The position numbers were made by a program, and so were the translations under genes. Below are positions 49,818 to 61,987 of a stretch of DNA of 64,000 bases, one piece after another (the stretch's first letter is position 1; every line of letters begins with the position of its first letter). The stretch covers positions 88,396,140 through 88,460,139 of the forward strand of contig NC_086247.1 of assembly GCF_021018805.1 (NCBI RefSeq). Direction: 5' to 3'. Source of the DNA: Prinia subflava (taxonomy: Eukaryota > Chordata > Aves > Passeriformes > Cisticolidae). The notes beneath the pieces were generated by a model. That model was not told where the DNA came from. It saw nothing but the letters and a program-made list of their open reading frames with translations, and searched no databases.

Positions 49818-51041
49818 CTGCAGGTGGACATAATCGTAGTCATCCATCCAGCTCTTTTCCGAGCCCTCGCTGGTGGCACTGTAAGGGTGCTGGCCTTTGC
49901 CCAGGAGCGGGGGAAGGGAGCTGCAGTGGTTCTGTGCTTTTTCTCCATGACGCTGCATCTGAGGACTGTCATACACACTGTCAGGAGCGCTCATTATATT
50001 CTCTGGAATGTTTTTGAAATGGGAGCTGCCCAGTGCCTGTTTGAAGAGCAGCTCTGCGTTGACACTGATGGTGGTGGTCAGCTGCTTGGCATCGTCCGGG
50101 ACTGTCCTTGCAACCATAACGAACCGATCCAGGTCATCGCACTTGTTCTGCACTCTGTTGACAGCCAGGACATTCAAAGACCAGCTGTAGCTGTTCAAGT
50201 CATGACTGGTTTGGGTAAGGATCTGGTGAGAGTCCTCCAGCCTTTGCACCTCCCTCCTCATTTTGTTGAGGAGGCTGAACTCAGACAGGCAGGAAGCATT
50301 GGCCGCTGCTCCTTTGGCAAACTGGAGGTATCCCAACAGTGACTGCTCTACCTTATCCACAGCAGCGTGAATTTCATTGATGTGTTTCTCCATGTATCCA
50401 TAGGACCGCCAGTCTGGTGCGATGAAGGCTGTGAGGTGATTGACAGCTGCCTCCACCATCTGCTGGAGGTGATAAAGCTTCTCTATAGCAGTGTCTGGAT
50501 CGAGGATTAGTCTTTTGTCCTGTGCAGTTGATGCTGAATGAGAAGAGTCTTTTGATGTCGTTGACGATGTGGACATGTTACTCCTCGTGCTTCCTGTGCT
50601 GGAGAAAGACAACCTATTCATCCCATCAGTGACATCCTGTAAGCCTTTATTGTCTTGGAGGACTGGTGGTGGCACATCATAGACACCTTCTCTTCCTTCT
50701 GCAACGGGACTTTCGCTGAGCCCTGTCTGATGTCCCGGGAATGCCATTCCCCTCGGGGTATCATAAACATCTTTCTCAGGTGCAATTTGCTGCCTAAGAA
50801 AATGGTTTTGATGGTTTGTAGGGATGTCATAAACACTCTGTGTCTGTGGCATTCCACCTGGCAATAACAGGCTCTCAGGAGAAAATCTATTTAGTTCTTT
50901 TCCAGTCACTTTGGTGATGGGAGGAGGAATATCATATACTCCTTCTGGTTTTACACTGTGGACCACTGGAGATGAAAAATCCTGGAAGTTTTCCCTCAGG
51001 GCTGTATCATCTTGGCATGCAGATGGAGGTGCAGCATAGAC
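49818..51041 (-). CDS. NEDD9: NEDD9 large coding exon (substrate domain, Ser-rich four-helix bundle, Src-docking site)
   Basis: 408 codons, phase 0 at both ends (acceptor GTGATTCAG, donor GTAGGC). Residues within the exon: 1-125 carry YxxP tyrosine motifs (VYAAPP, two VYDIP, VYDTPR, VYDVPP) that bind Crk/Nck SH2 domains once phosphorylated. About 140-175 are serine-rich (NRLSFSSTGSTRSNMSTSS). About 180-335 form the four-helix serine-rich domain (WRSYGYMEKHINEI, KCDDLDRFVMVARTVPDD). Residues 402-408 are YDYVHLQ, the Src SH2-docking site of the CAS family. DVTD-G at 136-139 matches the place of the human caspase site DLVD. An extra YDSP lies at 357-360. The frame is intact and identity with mammalian NEDD9 is clear. 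Confidence 0.97.
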
Positions 51042-51462
51042 CTGAATCACGGAAAACAAAACATGAAACCTTTGACTAGAATAGTGAAATGTTTACCATC
51101 TTCCACTTGGGATGGAAGATCTGCTACTGACTTTCAAAGAGTCAGCTACTTATCTAAAGTTTGAGAGTCAGTTTTAATATCTCACTTTTTAGCACTCATC
51201 TTGATGCAAATTCCCATGAGCAGCAAAATCCAAAAAGGCAGCATGCTGCCACAAAGATAATGTAGGTCTAATCAATTTATAGTTTGTAACCTTAATTTTT
51301 TTCAGCGCTTCACTTCACCACCTCTAACAGTTTAAAAACCTACAGAAGTTTTTGAAGTACTGAATCTCCTTTTCCATCAGGATCCTACATAAACCCTTGT
51401 CAGAACATGTCTTTGGCCAGGCACAAAAATCCAGGATTTTGTGGAAACAGAGTCATGCTTAC
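51042..51462 (-). other. NEDD9: NEDD9 intron
   Basis: Phase-0 intron of 421 bp with donor GTAAGC and acceptor ATTCAG on the minus strand. Confidence 0.9.
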
Positions 51463-51564
51463 CCCTTTGGTGGGTGGTATGTCATACACTCCTAAAGCTT
51501 TTGCTTCTCCGATGGGAACTGGAAGTGCAGGCCCCTTAACCGATGTGGGGGGAATGTCATATAT
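51463..51564 (-). CDS. NEDD9: NEDD9 102-bp coding exon (YDIPP repeats)
   Basis: Thirty-four codons, phase 0 at both ends (acceptor CTTCAG, donor GTAAGC). It begins IYDIPPTSVKGPALPVP and ends GVYDIPPTKG, aligning residue for residue with the mammalian exon. The two YDIPP tyrosines are substrate-domain Crk-binding sites. Same length and phase as the next exon upstream, so skipping either keeps the frame. Found from splice sites and homology. Confidence 0.95.
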
Positions 51565-52415
51565 CTGAAGAAAGAATAAATTGATTAGAGAAACAAGTCA
51601 CCTCAGGGAGAGCTCTGCTTATAGATGAATTTTCAGAGTTTCTGTGTTTCCTCTCAGAAAGTTTGAACGTGACCAGAGCTCTTCAGTTGTTTTTTTTTTC
51701 ATATGGGAGAACATTTTGGATTTGCCTAGAATTTTAGACAGTTAGGAGGAAAGGCACTTTGCTAGGTCCCCTCTGGGCAATGGTATGGACAACCGGTGGA
51801 GAGATGGAGTCATGGCTGACTTCCCTCCTGAGAGGTAAATCAGGGTCAGTCAATTACAGAAACCCCTTGGGCTGAACAGGGGAGCACATGTGACCAGAAC
51901 TGATCACACCCTTACATCCAGAGTGATTGAGTTCCAGGTCCTGCCAGCATCCACTCTACAAGTCTGTGGTCCTGAGGACTGACTGCCAAGGACGAAGATA
52001 TACTTCAAGCTCAGTGAGATGGTGCAGTCAATAGGTGGCGAAAACAACTCCCTGCATAGCAGCTGTTCATCTAGGCGATAATTTTACCCTTACTGAGTGA
52101 ATTACTGTCAACTATGCAACAACAAAGTACAGTGAAAAAAATGTTCCCAGGCAGCAAGTTTATTCTGTTTAGATATACTCTTTGATCAAAACAGAGAGAA
52201 CAAATGGGACTTTTGCATTTGGTGTGCTGCCAAATCTTAGTCAACATCAAATAAAACTTTGAAATACGTCTGTGATCTGTGAATAAGCCACAGCGTCTAA
52301 TTAAAACATATTTTCTCTCTGAAATGAGAGAACTTGCCTTGCTCATAAAAGTCTGGTAGAAATTCATCACCTTTTGTGCTCTGTGAGCCCTGTTGGCACT
52401 CTTATTGGTACCTAC
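51565..52415 (-). other. NEDD9: NEDD9 intron
   Basis: Phase-0 intron of 851 bp with donor GTAGGT and acceptor CTTCAG on the minus strand. No repeat was recognised. Confidence 0.88.
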
Positions 52416-52517
52416 CCCTTGGAGAGGGCGAACGGGGGGGATATCGTAGGCATCCTTCTGGTGTTTGGAAGGGAATTCATAAACATAACCTTGTCCTGAC
52501 CTGACTGGTGTTATTAC
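52416..52517 (-). CDS. NEDD9: NEDD9 102-bp coding exon (VITPVR...YDIPP)
   Basis: Thirty-four codons, phase 0 at both ends (acceptor CCCACAG, donor GTAGGT). It begins VITPVRSGQGYVYEFPS, continues KHQKDAYDIPP and ends in PLQG, matching the mammalian segment with its YVYEYP and YDIPP tyrosine motifs. It is the most upstream NEDD9 exon found. The exon encoding the SH3 domain and YQVP repeats (about 165 residues in human) and the first exon were searched for up to 64,000 and not seen, so the gene is partial in this window. Confidence 0.95.
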
Positions 52518-54947
52518 CTGTGGGTAAAGGAAAAAGAGGAAACGTTAAGTCTCTGAGGATCTTGGCATGTTCTCTCTGTAACTGCACACGGTATAAACAA
52601 TCCAGCCCTGTTAACATTCATGCTTCATTGGCAATGTCACTAACACCAGTCTGCATACTCTTCTGAGAGCTGAACACCCTAAAATTAGTGTTAGTAGCTT
52701 CAAATGCACCATTTTTTTCTTACCAGACCAGCCCTGACATGACTTTGCTAGTGCTCTACACTGCCTTCTATTTGTCAAGCACAGATTCTGTGCAAGTCTG
52801 AGCGCTCAGTCCTTTCTTCCCATTGACCTCCCATTAGCACAGACCACAGGAGGTGAGGGCTGCACCACCCACTCGCTGACATCAGGGCTGTGTACACTGA
52901 TCCTGCTGGGTGTGAGTGTGTCCCCACTCACTGTCAGAGGCTTAGAAAATATGTTTAGGCTCTGGGAATCTGCGCTTTTGCTTGTAGAGATATTTCTCAT
53001 CTATTCCAGCAGGACTCCGGATGTTATTGTGCTCCACAGCACATCATCCTGGAGAACTGAGTGTGAGTTGTGGCTTTGGAATTTCTTTACACAGAAACAC
53101 CATGCTTAAACCTTCCTAAGCAGGACATTCAATTTTGCTGTCTCTGCTTGGTTTTTCTGTGTTGGTGGCTAAGAGATGGGAAATGTCAAAGCATTCTTGA
53201 AGTATATAATGCAATAACAGCCTCTGAAAACCAAGAAACCTTAGAATTTACATTTTTTGACTTTTGTAAACCATTAACTATCATAATGACTACAAAAAAA
53301 ATCTGGTGAAAAAATAAATGCCTTAAGTTTTGGACAGCATCTGCATAGCCAAATTTCAGTACGGTGTGGTATAAAAGAAATGTTACCTAACCCCAAAAGG
53401 GAACTGGATTTGCAGTGGAAATGCTGACATCTTAACCTCTGCTGGAGCTATTTAGCTCTAAAAAAAAAATAAAAAAACTGTAACCCAAAAGCACAAAATG
53501 GCAAATTACATAGGCTCGTATAAGATGTGGCTTTGCATTCAGCTGGGGTAAATTTTATACCAGAGCTACCTACTTCTCCTTAGAAATATATGCCAGAGAT
53601 ACCAACAGCATTTCTACCCAAACTCTCAGTGAGGATCCCGTGGCAGTTTTTGCTGTAAGGAGTCCTTGCCGGATTTCACAGTGAGTTTTTCTTGACTGAG
53701 GTGTTCAGGGAAAGCCCCTCATGCTAATCCCCTACCTCTGCTATGTTAACAACACAGGCTTTCCTTCTTTTCACTTGCCTCCTGGATTTGGCTGTGTAGT
53801 CTCTGTCCCTGTACCATGAAACAATCACTGGATTCCCCCTCAGGTGGGTGCCTTGCCAGCACAAGTTCTGCTCTGATTCAGTGGGCAGCCCAAGGCAGCA
53901 CCAGCCCCTGCCCTGACTGCGTGGGCCTTGGGGAAAGGAGGAACAGTCACACCCTGTAGGTGGGGGAAGACCATGGCTTATGCAAGTGCTTTTCCTTGAA
54001 TTACCATCAGAAGACAGGAACTGGAAGTGATAGTCTCCAGAGTCCTGCCTATGAGAGAACTCCTGTTCAGTTGGGCATGTGGCTAATAGGGCTCACATAC
54101 CTAGGAGGTTTTTTAAAAGAATCTAAAAATATAACAGTTATGGCAGGCCGTTCCTGTCCCACAGAGTCACCTACTGCATTGTAAAAGGTATCTATGGGCA
54201 AAACTTTTAAGGACGTTCTTTCTGAAGTTACTAGAAACTTCCCATAATGGGTCACTCCAGACAGAATTGCTTCCAGGCCACTCTCAAGTAATACTGGGAT
54301 TATTCCGTTTGCCAGAAAAAAATTTAACTTGTATCAACATCAGTTTTTCATGCTTTTTCTCCCAGTAAGGGCTAGTGACCAGACTAGAATAGTTTGCCAT
54401 ATATATTTTGCATCCTTTTTTTTTTCCACAGCTGTGTACTGCCAGTCAAATGCTTTCTACCCAAGTCAAGAACAGAAGGATTTGGTTTTAAGCCATGTTT
54501 ACTCAGAGGTTCCTTCCAAGGACTCCAAAATTACAACCATGGAATTGCTTCAATGAGTCATTCAGTGTGCTAAAGTGATCCTCTGGGAGAACTGACAATA
54601 TAGAGTAAAAACAAAGGGCTGTTTCCTGGGTAGCCCATCTCCACCAGCTCTTCTGCTGCTGTGAACACTGTGGCATTAGGCTGCTTGCTGATATGCTGGG
54701 AAACTGTTTCATCAACCCAGAGAAAAGAAACAACAGGGTGTTCATGGCGGGCAGCCAGAGGCCCCACGCAGCGCTGGAAGCAGGAGGAATGGTGCACTGC
54801 TGCAGTTTGGCTCTGCTTCACCTGCTGCTTGTTGCCTAGATGGACAATGCAGGACGTGTCAGGCTCCAAAAAGACAGATATTGGTTGCTCAGTGTGACAT
54901 TTTTGTACCCACTTGCTCAGTTTTGTTCTACACCAGAAAACGAACGA

Positions 54948-55319
54948 CTGAACTCCTTCAGGATGAAAGGAGGCTCAGGGGAGACCTTTTCACCCTCTAC
55001 AGCTCCCTGAAAGGTGGTTGTAACCACGTGGGGGTTGGTCTCTTCTGTAGGTAATGACTGATAGAACAAGACAGTCTTAACCTGTGTGAGGGGAAGATTA
55101 GGTTAGACCACAGAAAAAAATTCTTCACTGAAAGAGTGACTGGGCACAGAATCGTCTGCCCAGGGAAGTGGTGGAGTCACCGCCCCTGGACATTTTTAAA
55201 AAAAGACTGGACGTGGCACTCAGTGCCATGGTTTAACTGATGAGGAGGTGTTAGGTCACAGGTTCCGCTTAATGATCTCAAAGGTCTTCTCCAACCTAGT
55301 TCGTTCTGTGATTCTGTGA
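54948..55319 (+). mobile_element. CR1 LINE 3' portion
   Basis: 'ctccttcaggatgaaaggag' then 'gctcaggggagaccttttc', 'agctccctgaaaggtggttg', the 'cccagggaagtggtggagtc' block, 'ggacgtggcactcagtgcca' and a terminal 'gttctgtgattctgtgag'. A fairly complete CR1 3' end of about 370 bp in plus orientation, antisense to NEDD9. Confidence 0.95.
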
Positions 55320-55430
55320 GAAAAGATACCACCACCCTCTTCTTGCTCAGAGAATTGATCTTCTTGAACTAAGTCACAGGCCTCTAATATAAAAAAGGGG
55401 GTTGATCCAAGCAGCACAGGTAATAAGGCA

Positions 55431-55500
55431 TAGAATCATATAGGGCTGGAAAAGATCTTTAGGATCACGGGGTCCAACCATAAACCCAGCACTGCCATAT
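55431..55500 (-). mobile_element. CR1-type fragment
   Basis: 'tagaatcatatagggctgga' and 'tcacggggtccaaccat' match the reverse complement of a CR1-family tail. Short copy lying about 110 bp from the plus-strand CR1. Confidence 0.8.
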
Positions 55501-58500
55501 TCCTAAGCAGGCACAAGTAAAACCACTTGTTCTTCTTGCAGGTAAACATGGTATTTTGCTTCTGTAACAAGAAGCCCTGGCCACAAAGCAGATGATATCC
55601 TTGCACCATGGAGCCTGGAACACGCATGGAAGAAAAGCTTGCTCATGCCCAGTACTTGCAGAGAAATTCTCCCTCAGTTTGCATACAGGAGTTTCATGAA
55701 GCTGCAGTTACTCTTGTACCTCATCTTTAGAGGCCTTTCCCACTCTTCAAAAAATCCTGACATATCAGATGCCATATGAAAGATTTACAGTACTACAAGG
55801 CTGCTGGTTTTATTTGCTGTGCTGTGACACAATCCGAAAAAGCTACACTAAAGCTAGATGGACCACACAAAGGAAGCCAGTTTCACTCAGCACTGCAGGA
55901 CTTTTTATATCATCTACACACTTTTGCTGTTTCCTGAAGCAGTGGTCAAGCAGTGTCACTCCTTTATTTGGCTGAAACAAAACCCTGCTCTGGGGGTGTC
56001 TAGCTACTGCCAAAGAAAGTGAGAGGCTAAAGCACAAAATGCTTGATTATGGGTATTAATGAGTAAGTCTGCCTGCAAGTGCAACTGTGGACAGAAGACC
56101 TGTGCTGTCTGCAGGGCTGTGTTTAGCACTCTACTTGTGGTGGCATTTATTTTCCAAATAGAAATGCATCAGATGCTTTTATGTTTGCTCCTCTTTAGGC
56201 TTTCCAAAAAGATATATGAAAGGCAGAAAATATGACTTTAAGAAATCCAGCAACGACCAAAGTTTGCTGAGAACATGAAAGACAGCTTTTTTCTCCCAGT
56301 GACTTGAGTATATTTTCCTGCATGGAGCATTATTATCCAGTAACAACATGTCATGAGCAATTTCACAAGATGATAATCTGCTCTGCACTGAGTAAAAGAA
56401 TGTTTCCTGTTGTACCTCCCCTCCTCTTTCCAGCTTTTCATTAAGCTAAAAATGCTCTAGACTGCTTATTCCTGGTCAATTCAGAATAGAAGCAGCTCAT
56501 CACCAAAGTTTATCTTGAATAAGGATTTTTTAACAGTAATTACAAGAATGCTCATACTTGACAAAGGGAAAACGTAGGGCAATTGTTCTTACTCTCATGA
56601 CCTCACATGGGACATCAGGAGATGGGGTTGTGCTGCTTCTTCTGTCTGAGGAAGAGAGGGGTAGCCAGGCAGATGAAGTATGAAAGATACCAAACCCAGT
56701 CAGAAGTAAATTTTGATTTTGGGTATTTACCCATAAATATATTAAATTAACTTGCTGCTTCTGAATAGGATGCTCAGCCCTCCCAGTGCATTGTTGAAAA
56801 ATTTTTTATGGTTTTATTTTTGATGGTAGTTTACTTTTGAAGATGAATTCAGAAGGAAGGAGGTGACTGCAAAGACCATCTTCTAGAACAGGGATAGCAG
56901 CCCTGTCTGGCACTCACAAATTTATTTTCTAACAAATGTCATTGCACTTCATACCTCACGAGGATTATTTTTCCTTTTACCTCTTCTCTTTTAAGAGTGC
57001 CTGTGGTCATCCAAATATAAAAAAATAATCCTGCATTTCAAACCAGCAATTTTCCTTGTTTACGTGTTAAAGGAAACAGATGGTGTTCCCACAAACTATC
57101 TAGCCCAACATTCTCAAAACATTGTTAACCACTTAATCCGTGCAGAGCAACTAACAGGGACCAGCTTTGGCTCTGGTGAAACATGTAATGAGCCTTCAAA
57201 CTTTCAGTACTACAAAACAAAGACAACTGAGCAGAAAGTTTGTTCTATTCTTGCTGAAGACCACGCTCTTCCAAAAGCAATTACTTGGGCCTTTTCCATG
57301 CCAATGGCATGTCCTTAACCAAGAAAAAAAGAGCTGAATGTGCATGTACTTAACAAAATATCCAATCCTGTGGTTCATTAAATCCCGCTTTCCTAAATAT
57401 AGGGGGGTAAAACCAACATTCTGTTCCTTCCAGGATTAAAATGCATGTTAGGCTGCAACAGAGAACATTCCTAACTAGGGCAACAAGAAGACCATTCTCA
57501 TGCTTACAGCAGATACACAACACTGTAGTTTACATTGTTTCACAAGGACAAAGAGCAAATAAACCTACTGAAGCAAACAAAATTACTGTGAATTTATAGT
57601 GGCACCGTGAAGGGCGGAATTTGGCCTGCTCTCATGAACTGCAATTCCTGATACGAGGATTGATGGGAAACAAGTGAGTTTTACAGGTGACAGAACTGAT
57701 CAGAGGTATGTTGCACCTCTGCAACACCTTGCCCCACCCAAAACACAGGCAGAGGGGAGATAAAAGGCCAGCTTGGTATTTCCTAGTATGGCTTTCAACT
57801 CCAAGGGTGCACTGATGCCTGCTGTTTTTTAAATAGATTTTAAACAGTGCGTTTTGAAGGTGGGAAAAAAGGGGCATGTGTTTTAAATCAGGACAAAGAA
57901 CTGCATTAAAGCATATTTCACCCCATGATGCTCTCCTCTTCATCCCACGGGCAGGGCTCAGCAGCTGATGAGCTACTGCCATGCACTGCTTACCCTGGGA
58001 AGAGCTCTGCCCTGGAGGAGGCCAAGTGGTGCTGCATGAAAGGGGGCTGGCATAAAGCCTGAATGTGGGAAAAATGAATCAAAGTGTAAGGGAAAAAAAT
58101 AAAAGTCATGTCTGTTTACTGTTGCAAATTATTTCTTTAAATTTACTATGAAGCTCTAATTGTTGAAATTCTGTTGCTGAGCCCCTTAAGTGGATATGTA
58201 ACAGCCACCTGGGCTCTCTTAGGCCTGCAACAAGTATAAAATAGACAAAGAGAATATAGGGAAATATCAGAGAGAATTAAGGGGAAAAATTCTCTGTTCT
58301 CTTGAACTCCTAGACTTGTGCAAGGCAGTGGCAGGAGCCATTGAATGATGTCAGATCAGACCTCTTGGCCCTTCTTTCTGTTCTGCTGCATGTACTTAGT
58401 TAGCCATGTCTGTCTCTCTAAATGTTTTAAGGGATTTTTTTTTCCCTTGGGAAAGGTTCAGTGGCTGAGCTGAACTGCAGTAAGGTTAGGCTGAAAAACA

Positions 58501-61500
58501 GTGTCTCTAAGGTAGTTTGGGTATTTGAAAGAACCTGGCTAGCTGGATAAAACTCCTGTCATTTTTACAAAAAGCACAGTGTTTCCACTCCTGTCTTCTG
58601 CAAACAGGATTTCCAGTGACTGATAATAAATTTCCTGACAGTAATACCTACTGTATCACTTTCTGTTGCCTGCTCTGAAAAAAACAAGCAATGATGTTTT
58701 TATGTATCTATTTGCTGTATACAGTAACACACAGTATATTTCCCTGCGGCCAACAAGATTGGAGTTTCACATGTGCTAGGGATATTCGTATCAATGTTTG
58801 GGTTTGTAAGTTGCTATAGGTCTTAGATTATGAACTCATAACACTTTATTTTAATCCAAATAATGTATGAACATTGGGCCACTATAAAATGTTCTGGTAG
58901 TATTTTCTGCCAAGACAGAGCTGTTGGAGAGCTTTGATCATGTCTCACAAGCTGGAAGAGAGGGGAGGAAGTCTGTAGAGGCATTTCTTCTGATGCACTG
59001 GACTTGTAGCTCAGCTATGAGTTGTGTCCAGTGCTCAGGCCCAGCTGTCTCTGCCAGGCAAGAGGCAATTGACAGAAAGGACTGTACTGGTTTTCTGGGC
59101 TGAGCGAGTTACGAGCCATAGAGCACAGCAGAAAGAAACGCGGCACCAGGGCGCATTGTGACACCTCTGCTTGTCTTTCAGTGGGTGTTCATCACTGAGA
59201 TTTCTTAGAATATTCAGATGTGTGAAGATAAGAACACATGACAAATACTACCCTGGTACAGAACTGATGTATTTCTTGATGCTGCTTTCGTCTTCGAAAA
59301 ACCGGCTCATTTTCTCTTGCACTTTATCTCCATTTGCTGTCCAAGACATACACCTATGAAGATTCTGCTGTAAATGCTCTCAAAAGCTAAAGCCGGTCCA
59401 GGTGCCACTTATTCATGGTGTATTAAATTAAAAATGCTTAACTTTGTGGGCTCAGACATTTAAACAGAAACTTTTAAATGTGCCTATGAAGTGCCTCATC
59501 AGTAGATGCCCAGTGTTAAAAAAGGCCCCTGTGGTACTATCACGTAAAGAATAGCATGTAATGAAAATGGGTGTTACAATTTTGAGGTTGTATTATTTCA
59601 ACAAGACTTATACAAGTTTTGGGTTGAGAGTCTTGAAGATATAGAGTAGGAGTTGGGAAACAAATTTAGGTTAAAAAAATGTGACATCACAAGCTGGCCT
59701 GGATTCAAACCCTCACTGCTGATGAAAAGGGTACAGCCAACTGCTTTCAACCCAACTGCTGGCCTAATCCTGATTTTTTAACTTCCAGTGTGACCTCTTC
59801 CATTAATCAGTACACAAAAGCAGGGTCATTACACTATTTTTTCAGTTTTGTATTTTTCCTATATGTGAAGTGCAGGTTTATTGTCTTCCCAAACATTTAA
59901 AAAAAAAAAATCTGTGGAGTTATATAAATGTTCTAAGCTCTGATTCATATAAAACAAAATGGCTGTATAAAGTGTGGCAGAATAGAGCTCAGCTTGCATT
60001 AGCTGTAACTTTATATGATAGTGTTGAATTTTTTCTCCCTGATGTTCATGATTGCAAACTAAATGCAGATAAAAAGGTCTGCATCTCCAGATCTCACCTA
60101 ATGAGCTGTACAAAGCACAAAAAAAGTTCAACAGCTTTGTCACTGGCGAGATTTGACTGGGTATTTTTTTTTCTTTATTTTATGATGCTTTCGTGACATG
60201 ATCCTGCTCCCTCTCACATCAGCTCTAGGGCTTGCTGCCAGTTGTGTTATGAGCAACATTTCTGCTTGCTTCAGTGGAACAGGCTTGGGGTAGGCTGGCC
60301 TTGAATTGCAAGGCTGACTGGGAAGGGGTATTTCCAAGATTCTGGTGAGAGTCATTCTTGCTTACAAAATGTAATTAAAGACAGTCAAACCAACACTTCT
60401 GAGAATGTCCCAGTTTTGAGAAGAGAGGAAGAAAACAAGAGAGATGAGCAAATCATACTATTACTATTAAATTATCAGCATTTTTAAGAGGAGTGTGAAG
60501 AGGATAGTTGTCCAACATTCTTGGTAAGAGTTCTACCAGTGTCATGTCATCTCCATGACAATTACTCATATTTAGGCAGACACAGACATCATCATTTTTG
60601 CATGCACTGGCCAACAGAGCTAAAAAGCTGATGTGTTACAGGACTGGTGATAGAACAGGCATAGACTCTGAAATAATGCCTATGGATGGGTCTTACAGAG
60701 AAAGAATCCCCCCAGTTATTGTGTGATAAGTTTATTGGAGAAACATGCGTGTCTGCTAAAGCATTCTCTGGAAAACTGCGATTAAATCTGAGCTGCACTT
60801 TTGATAAATAAAAAGTATGTGGCAAAACTCAGCACCTCAGCATTCGGGTCTCTTGTCCGTGATAAAAAGGAGTATCTTGCTTTGGCCACCCCAGTCTGTC
60901 TAGTCTCCCCACTTTAAAAAGGTTGTCACATGAAGAACCAGTTGCAAACCAGTGCTTGTTTTCTGTGCTGGTAATACTATGACTGTCTCTTTTCAAAGAC
61001 AGAAGCCCTAATTTAGGGCAAGTTTGGCAGAGGAGAGGAAATAGAGAAAAAGGATGAGGTGTTAAGACAGAGGTAGGACAGAGAGTGTCTTGCTGTGAAT
61101 GACATGAAATCCTAAAGGCTCACAAACAGAAACCAGTTTGATTCAGTTCATAGAAATAATTCTAATTCTTTTGAGGTGTTTCATCTTTTTTCTGTTATTT
61201 CTTTCCTCCTATATTGAATTTCTAGACTGGGGGGGAGGGGAGAAGTTTCATTTGGGAATTGTTATAACAGGGTATTTCCATGACTTCTTGTTTCCCTTAA
61301 GACATTTCTCAGAACAGATCCTTCCCTGTCAACAATTTCAGTTCTTGTGAATCGGCATTTCCCAGTGGGCAAAAATATGGTTGAGATGAAGCATTGCCAG
61401 AGAGTTTCAATTCCACAAGAGTGTTCTCAGAGGTAAACTTGGGCAGAAACAATGGAAGTGCCCCTAAATCATTTAAACTGGGAACTACACTACACTACTC

Positions 61501-61541
61501 TGAGAGAGAGAGGCAAATAAAAACTTCCATGAGGAAGAAGC

Positions 61542-61574
61542 TTGATTTAATTTGATTTGATTTGATTTGATTTG
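61542..61574. repeat. (TTTGA)n microsatellite
   Basis: About six units of TTTGA/TTTAA. Confidence 0.85.
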
Positions 61575-61955
61575 TAGAGGTTCTCTGGCTCACAAGCTGT
61601 ATTGGCTCCATTTCTGTATGGGTATCTCAGGGCAGCTGTACAGACAAGTGCTTCTAGTAAGTGGTGTTTAGATTAGCACAGCTTGCTTTGGCAAGTTCAT
61701 GTAAGGCATGGACACCTTTTAAACAGATATAAACTCCATCCTGAATTGTTTGTTGCATCTGTATAATAATTATACCAGACCTCTCATTGTGCCTATGTAA
61801 AAGTTGTGAGGATAAGACCCATTGGGAATATATTGCCATCTTTTAAGGATTAGGGATGGACTGTTCCTGTCTCCTAGGAACTTAACTACCTTAATTTCAC
61901 TTTGCTCCCATTTTAACAGTCTGTTTGGGGAACAAGATTAATTTAGATTCATGTT

Positions 61956-61987
61956 AAAAAAAAAAAAAAAAGAAAAAGGAAAAAAAA
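61956..61987. repeat. Poly-A-rich run
   Basis: An A tract interrupted by two short G-containing breaks. No retrotransposon body was recognised next to it. Confidence 0.85.

Noticed and set aside
48086..50342. Plus-strand frames of 107 and 203 codons opposite NEDD9.
   Set aside because: Shadows of the NEDD9 coding exons on the other strand; no splice or homology support.
57630..57645. ACTGCAATTCC, a near match to the ZNF143 motif.
   Set aside because: A mismatch in the core and no promoter context.
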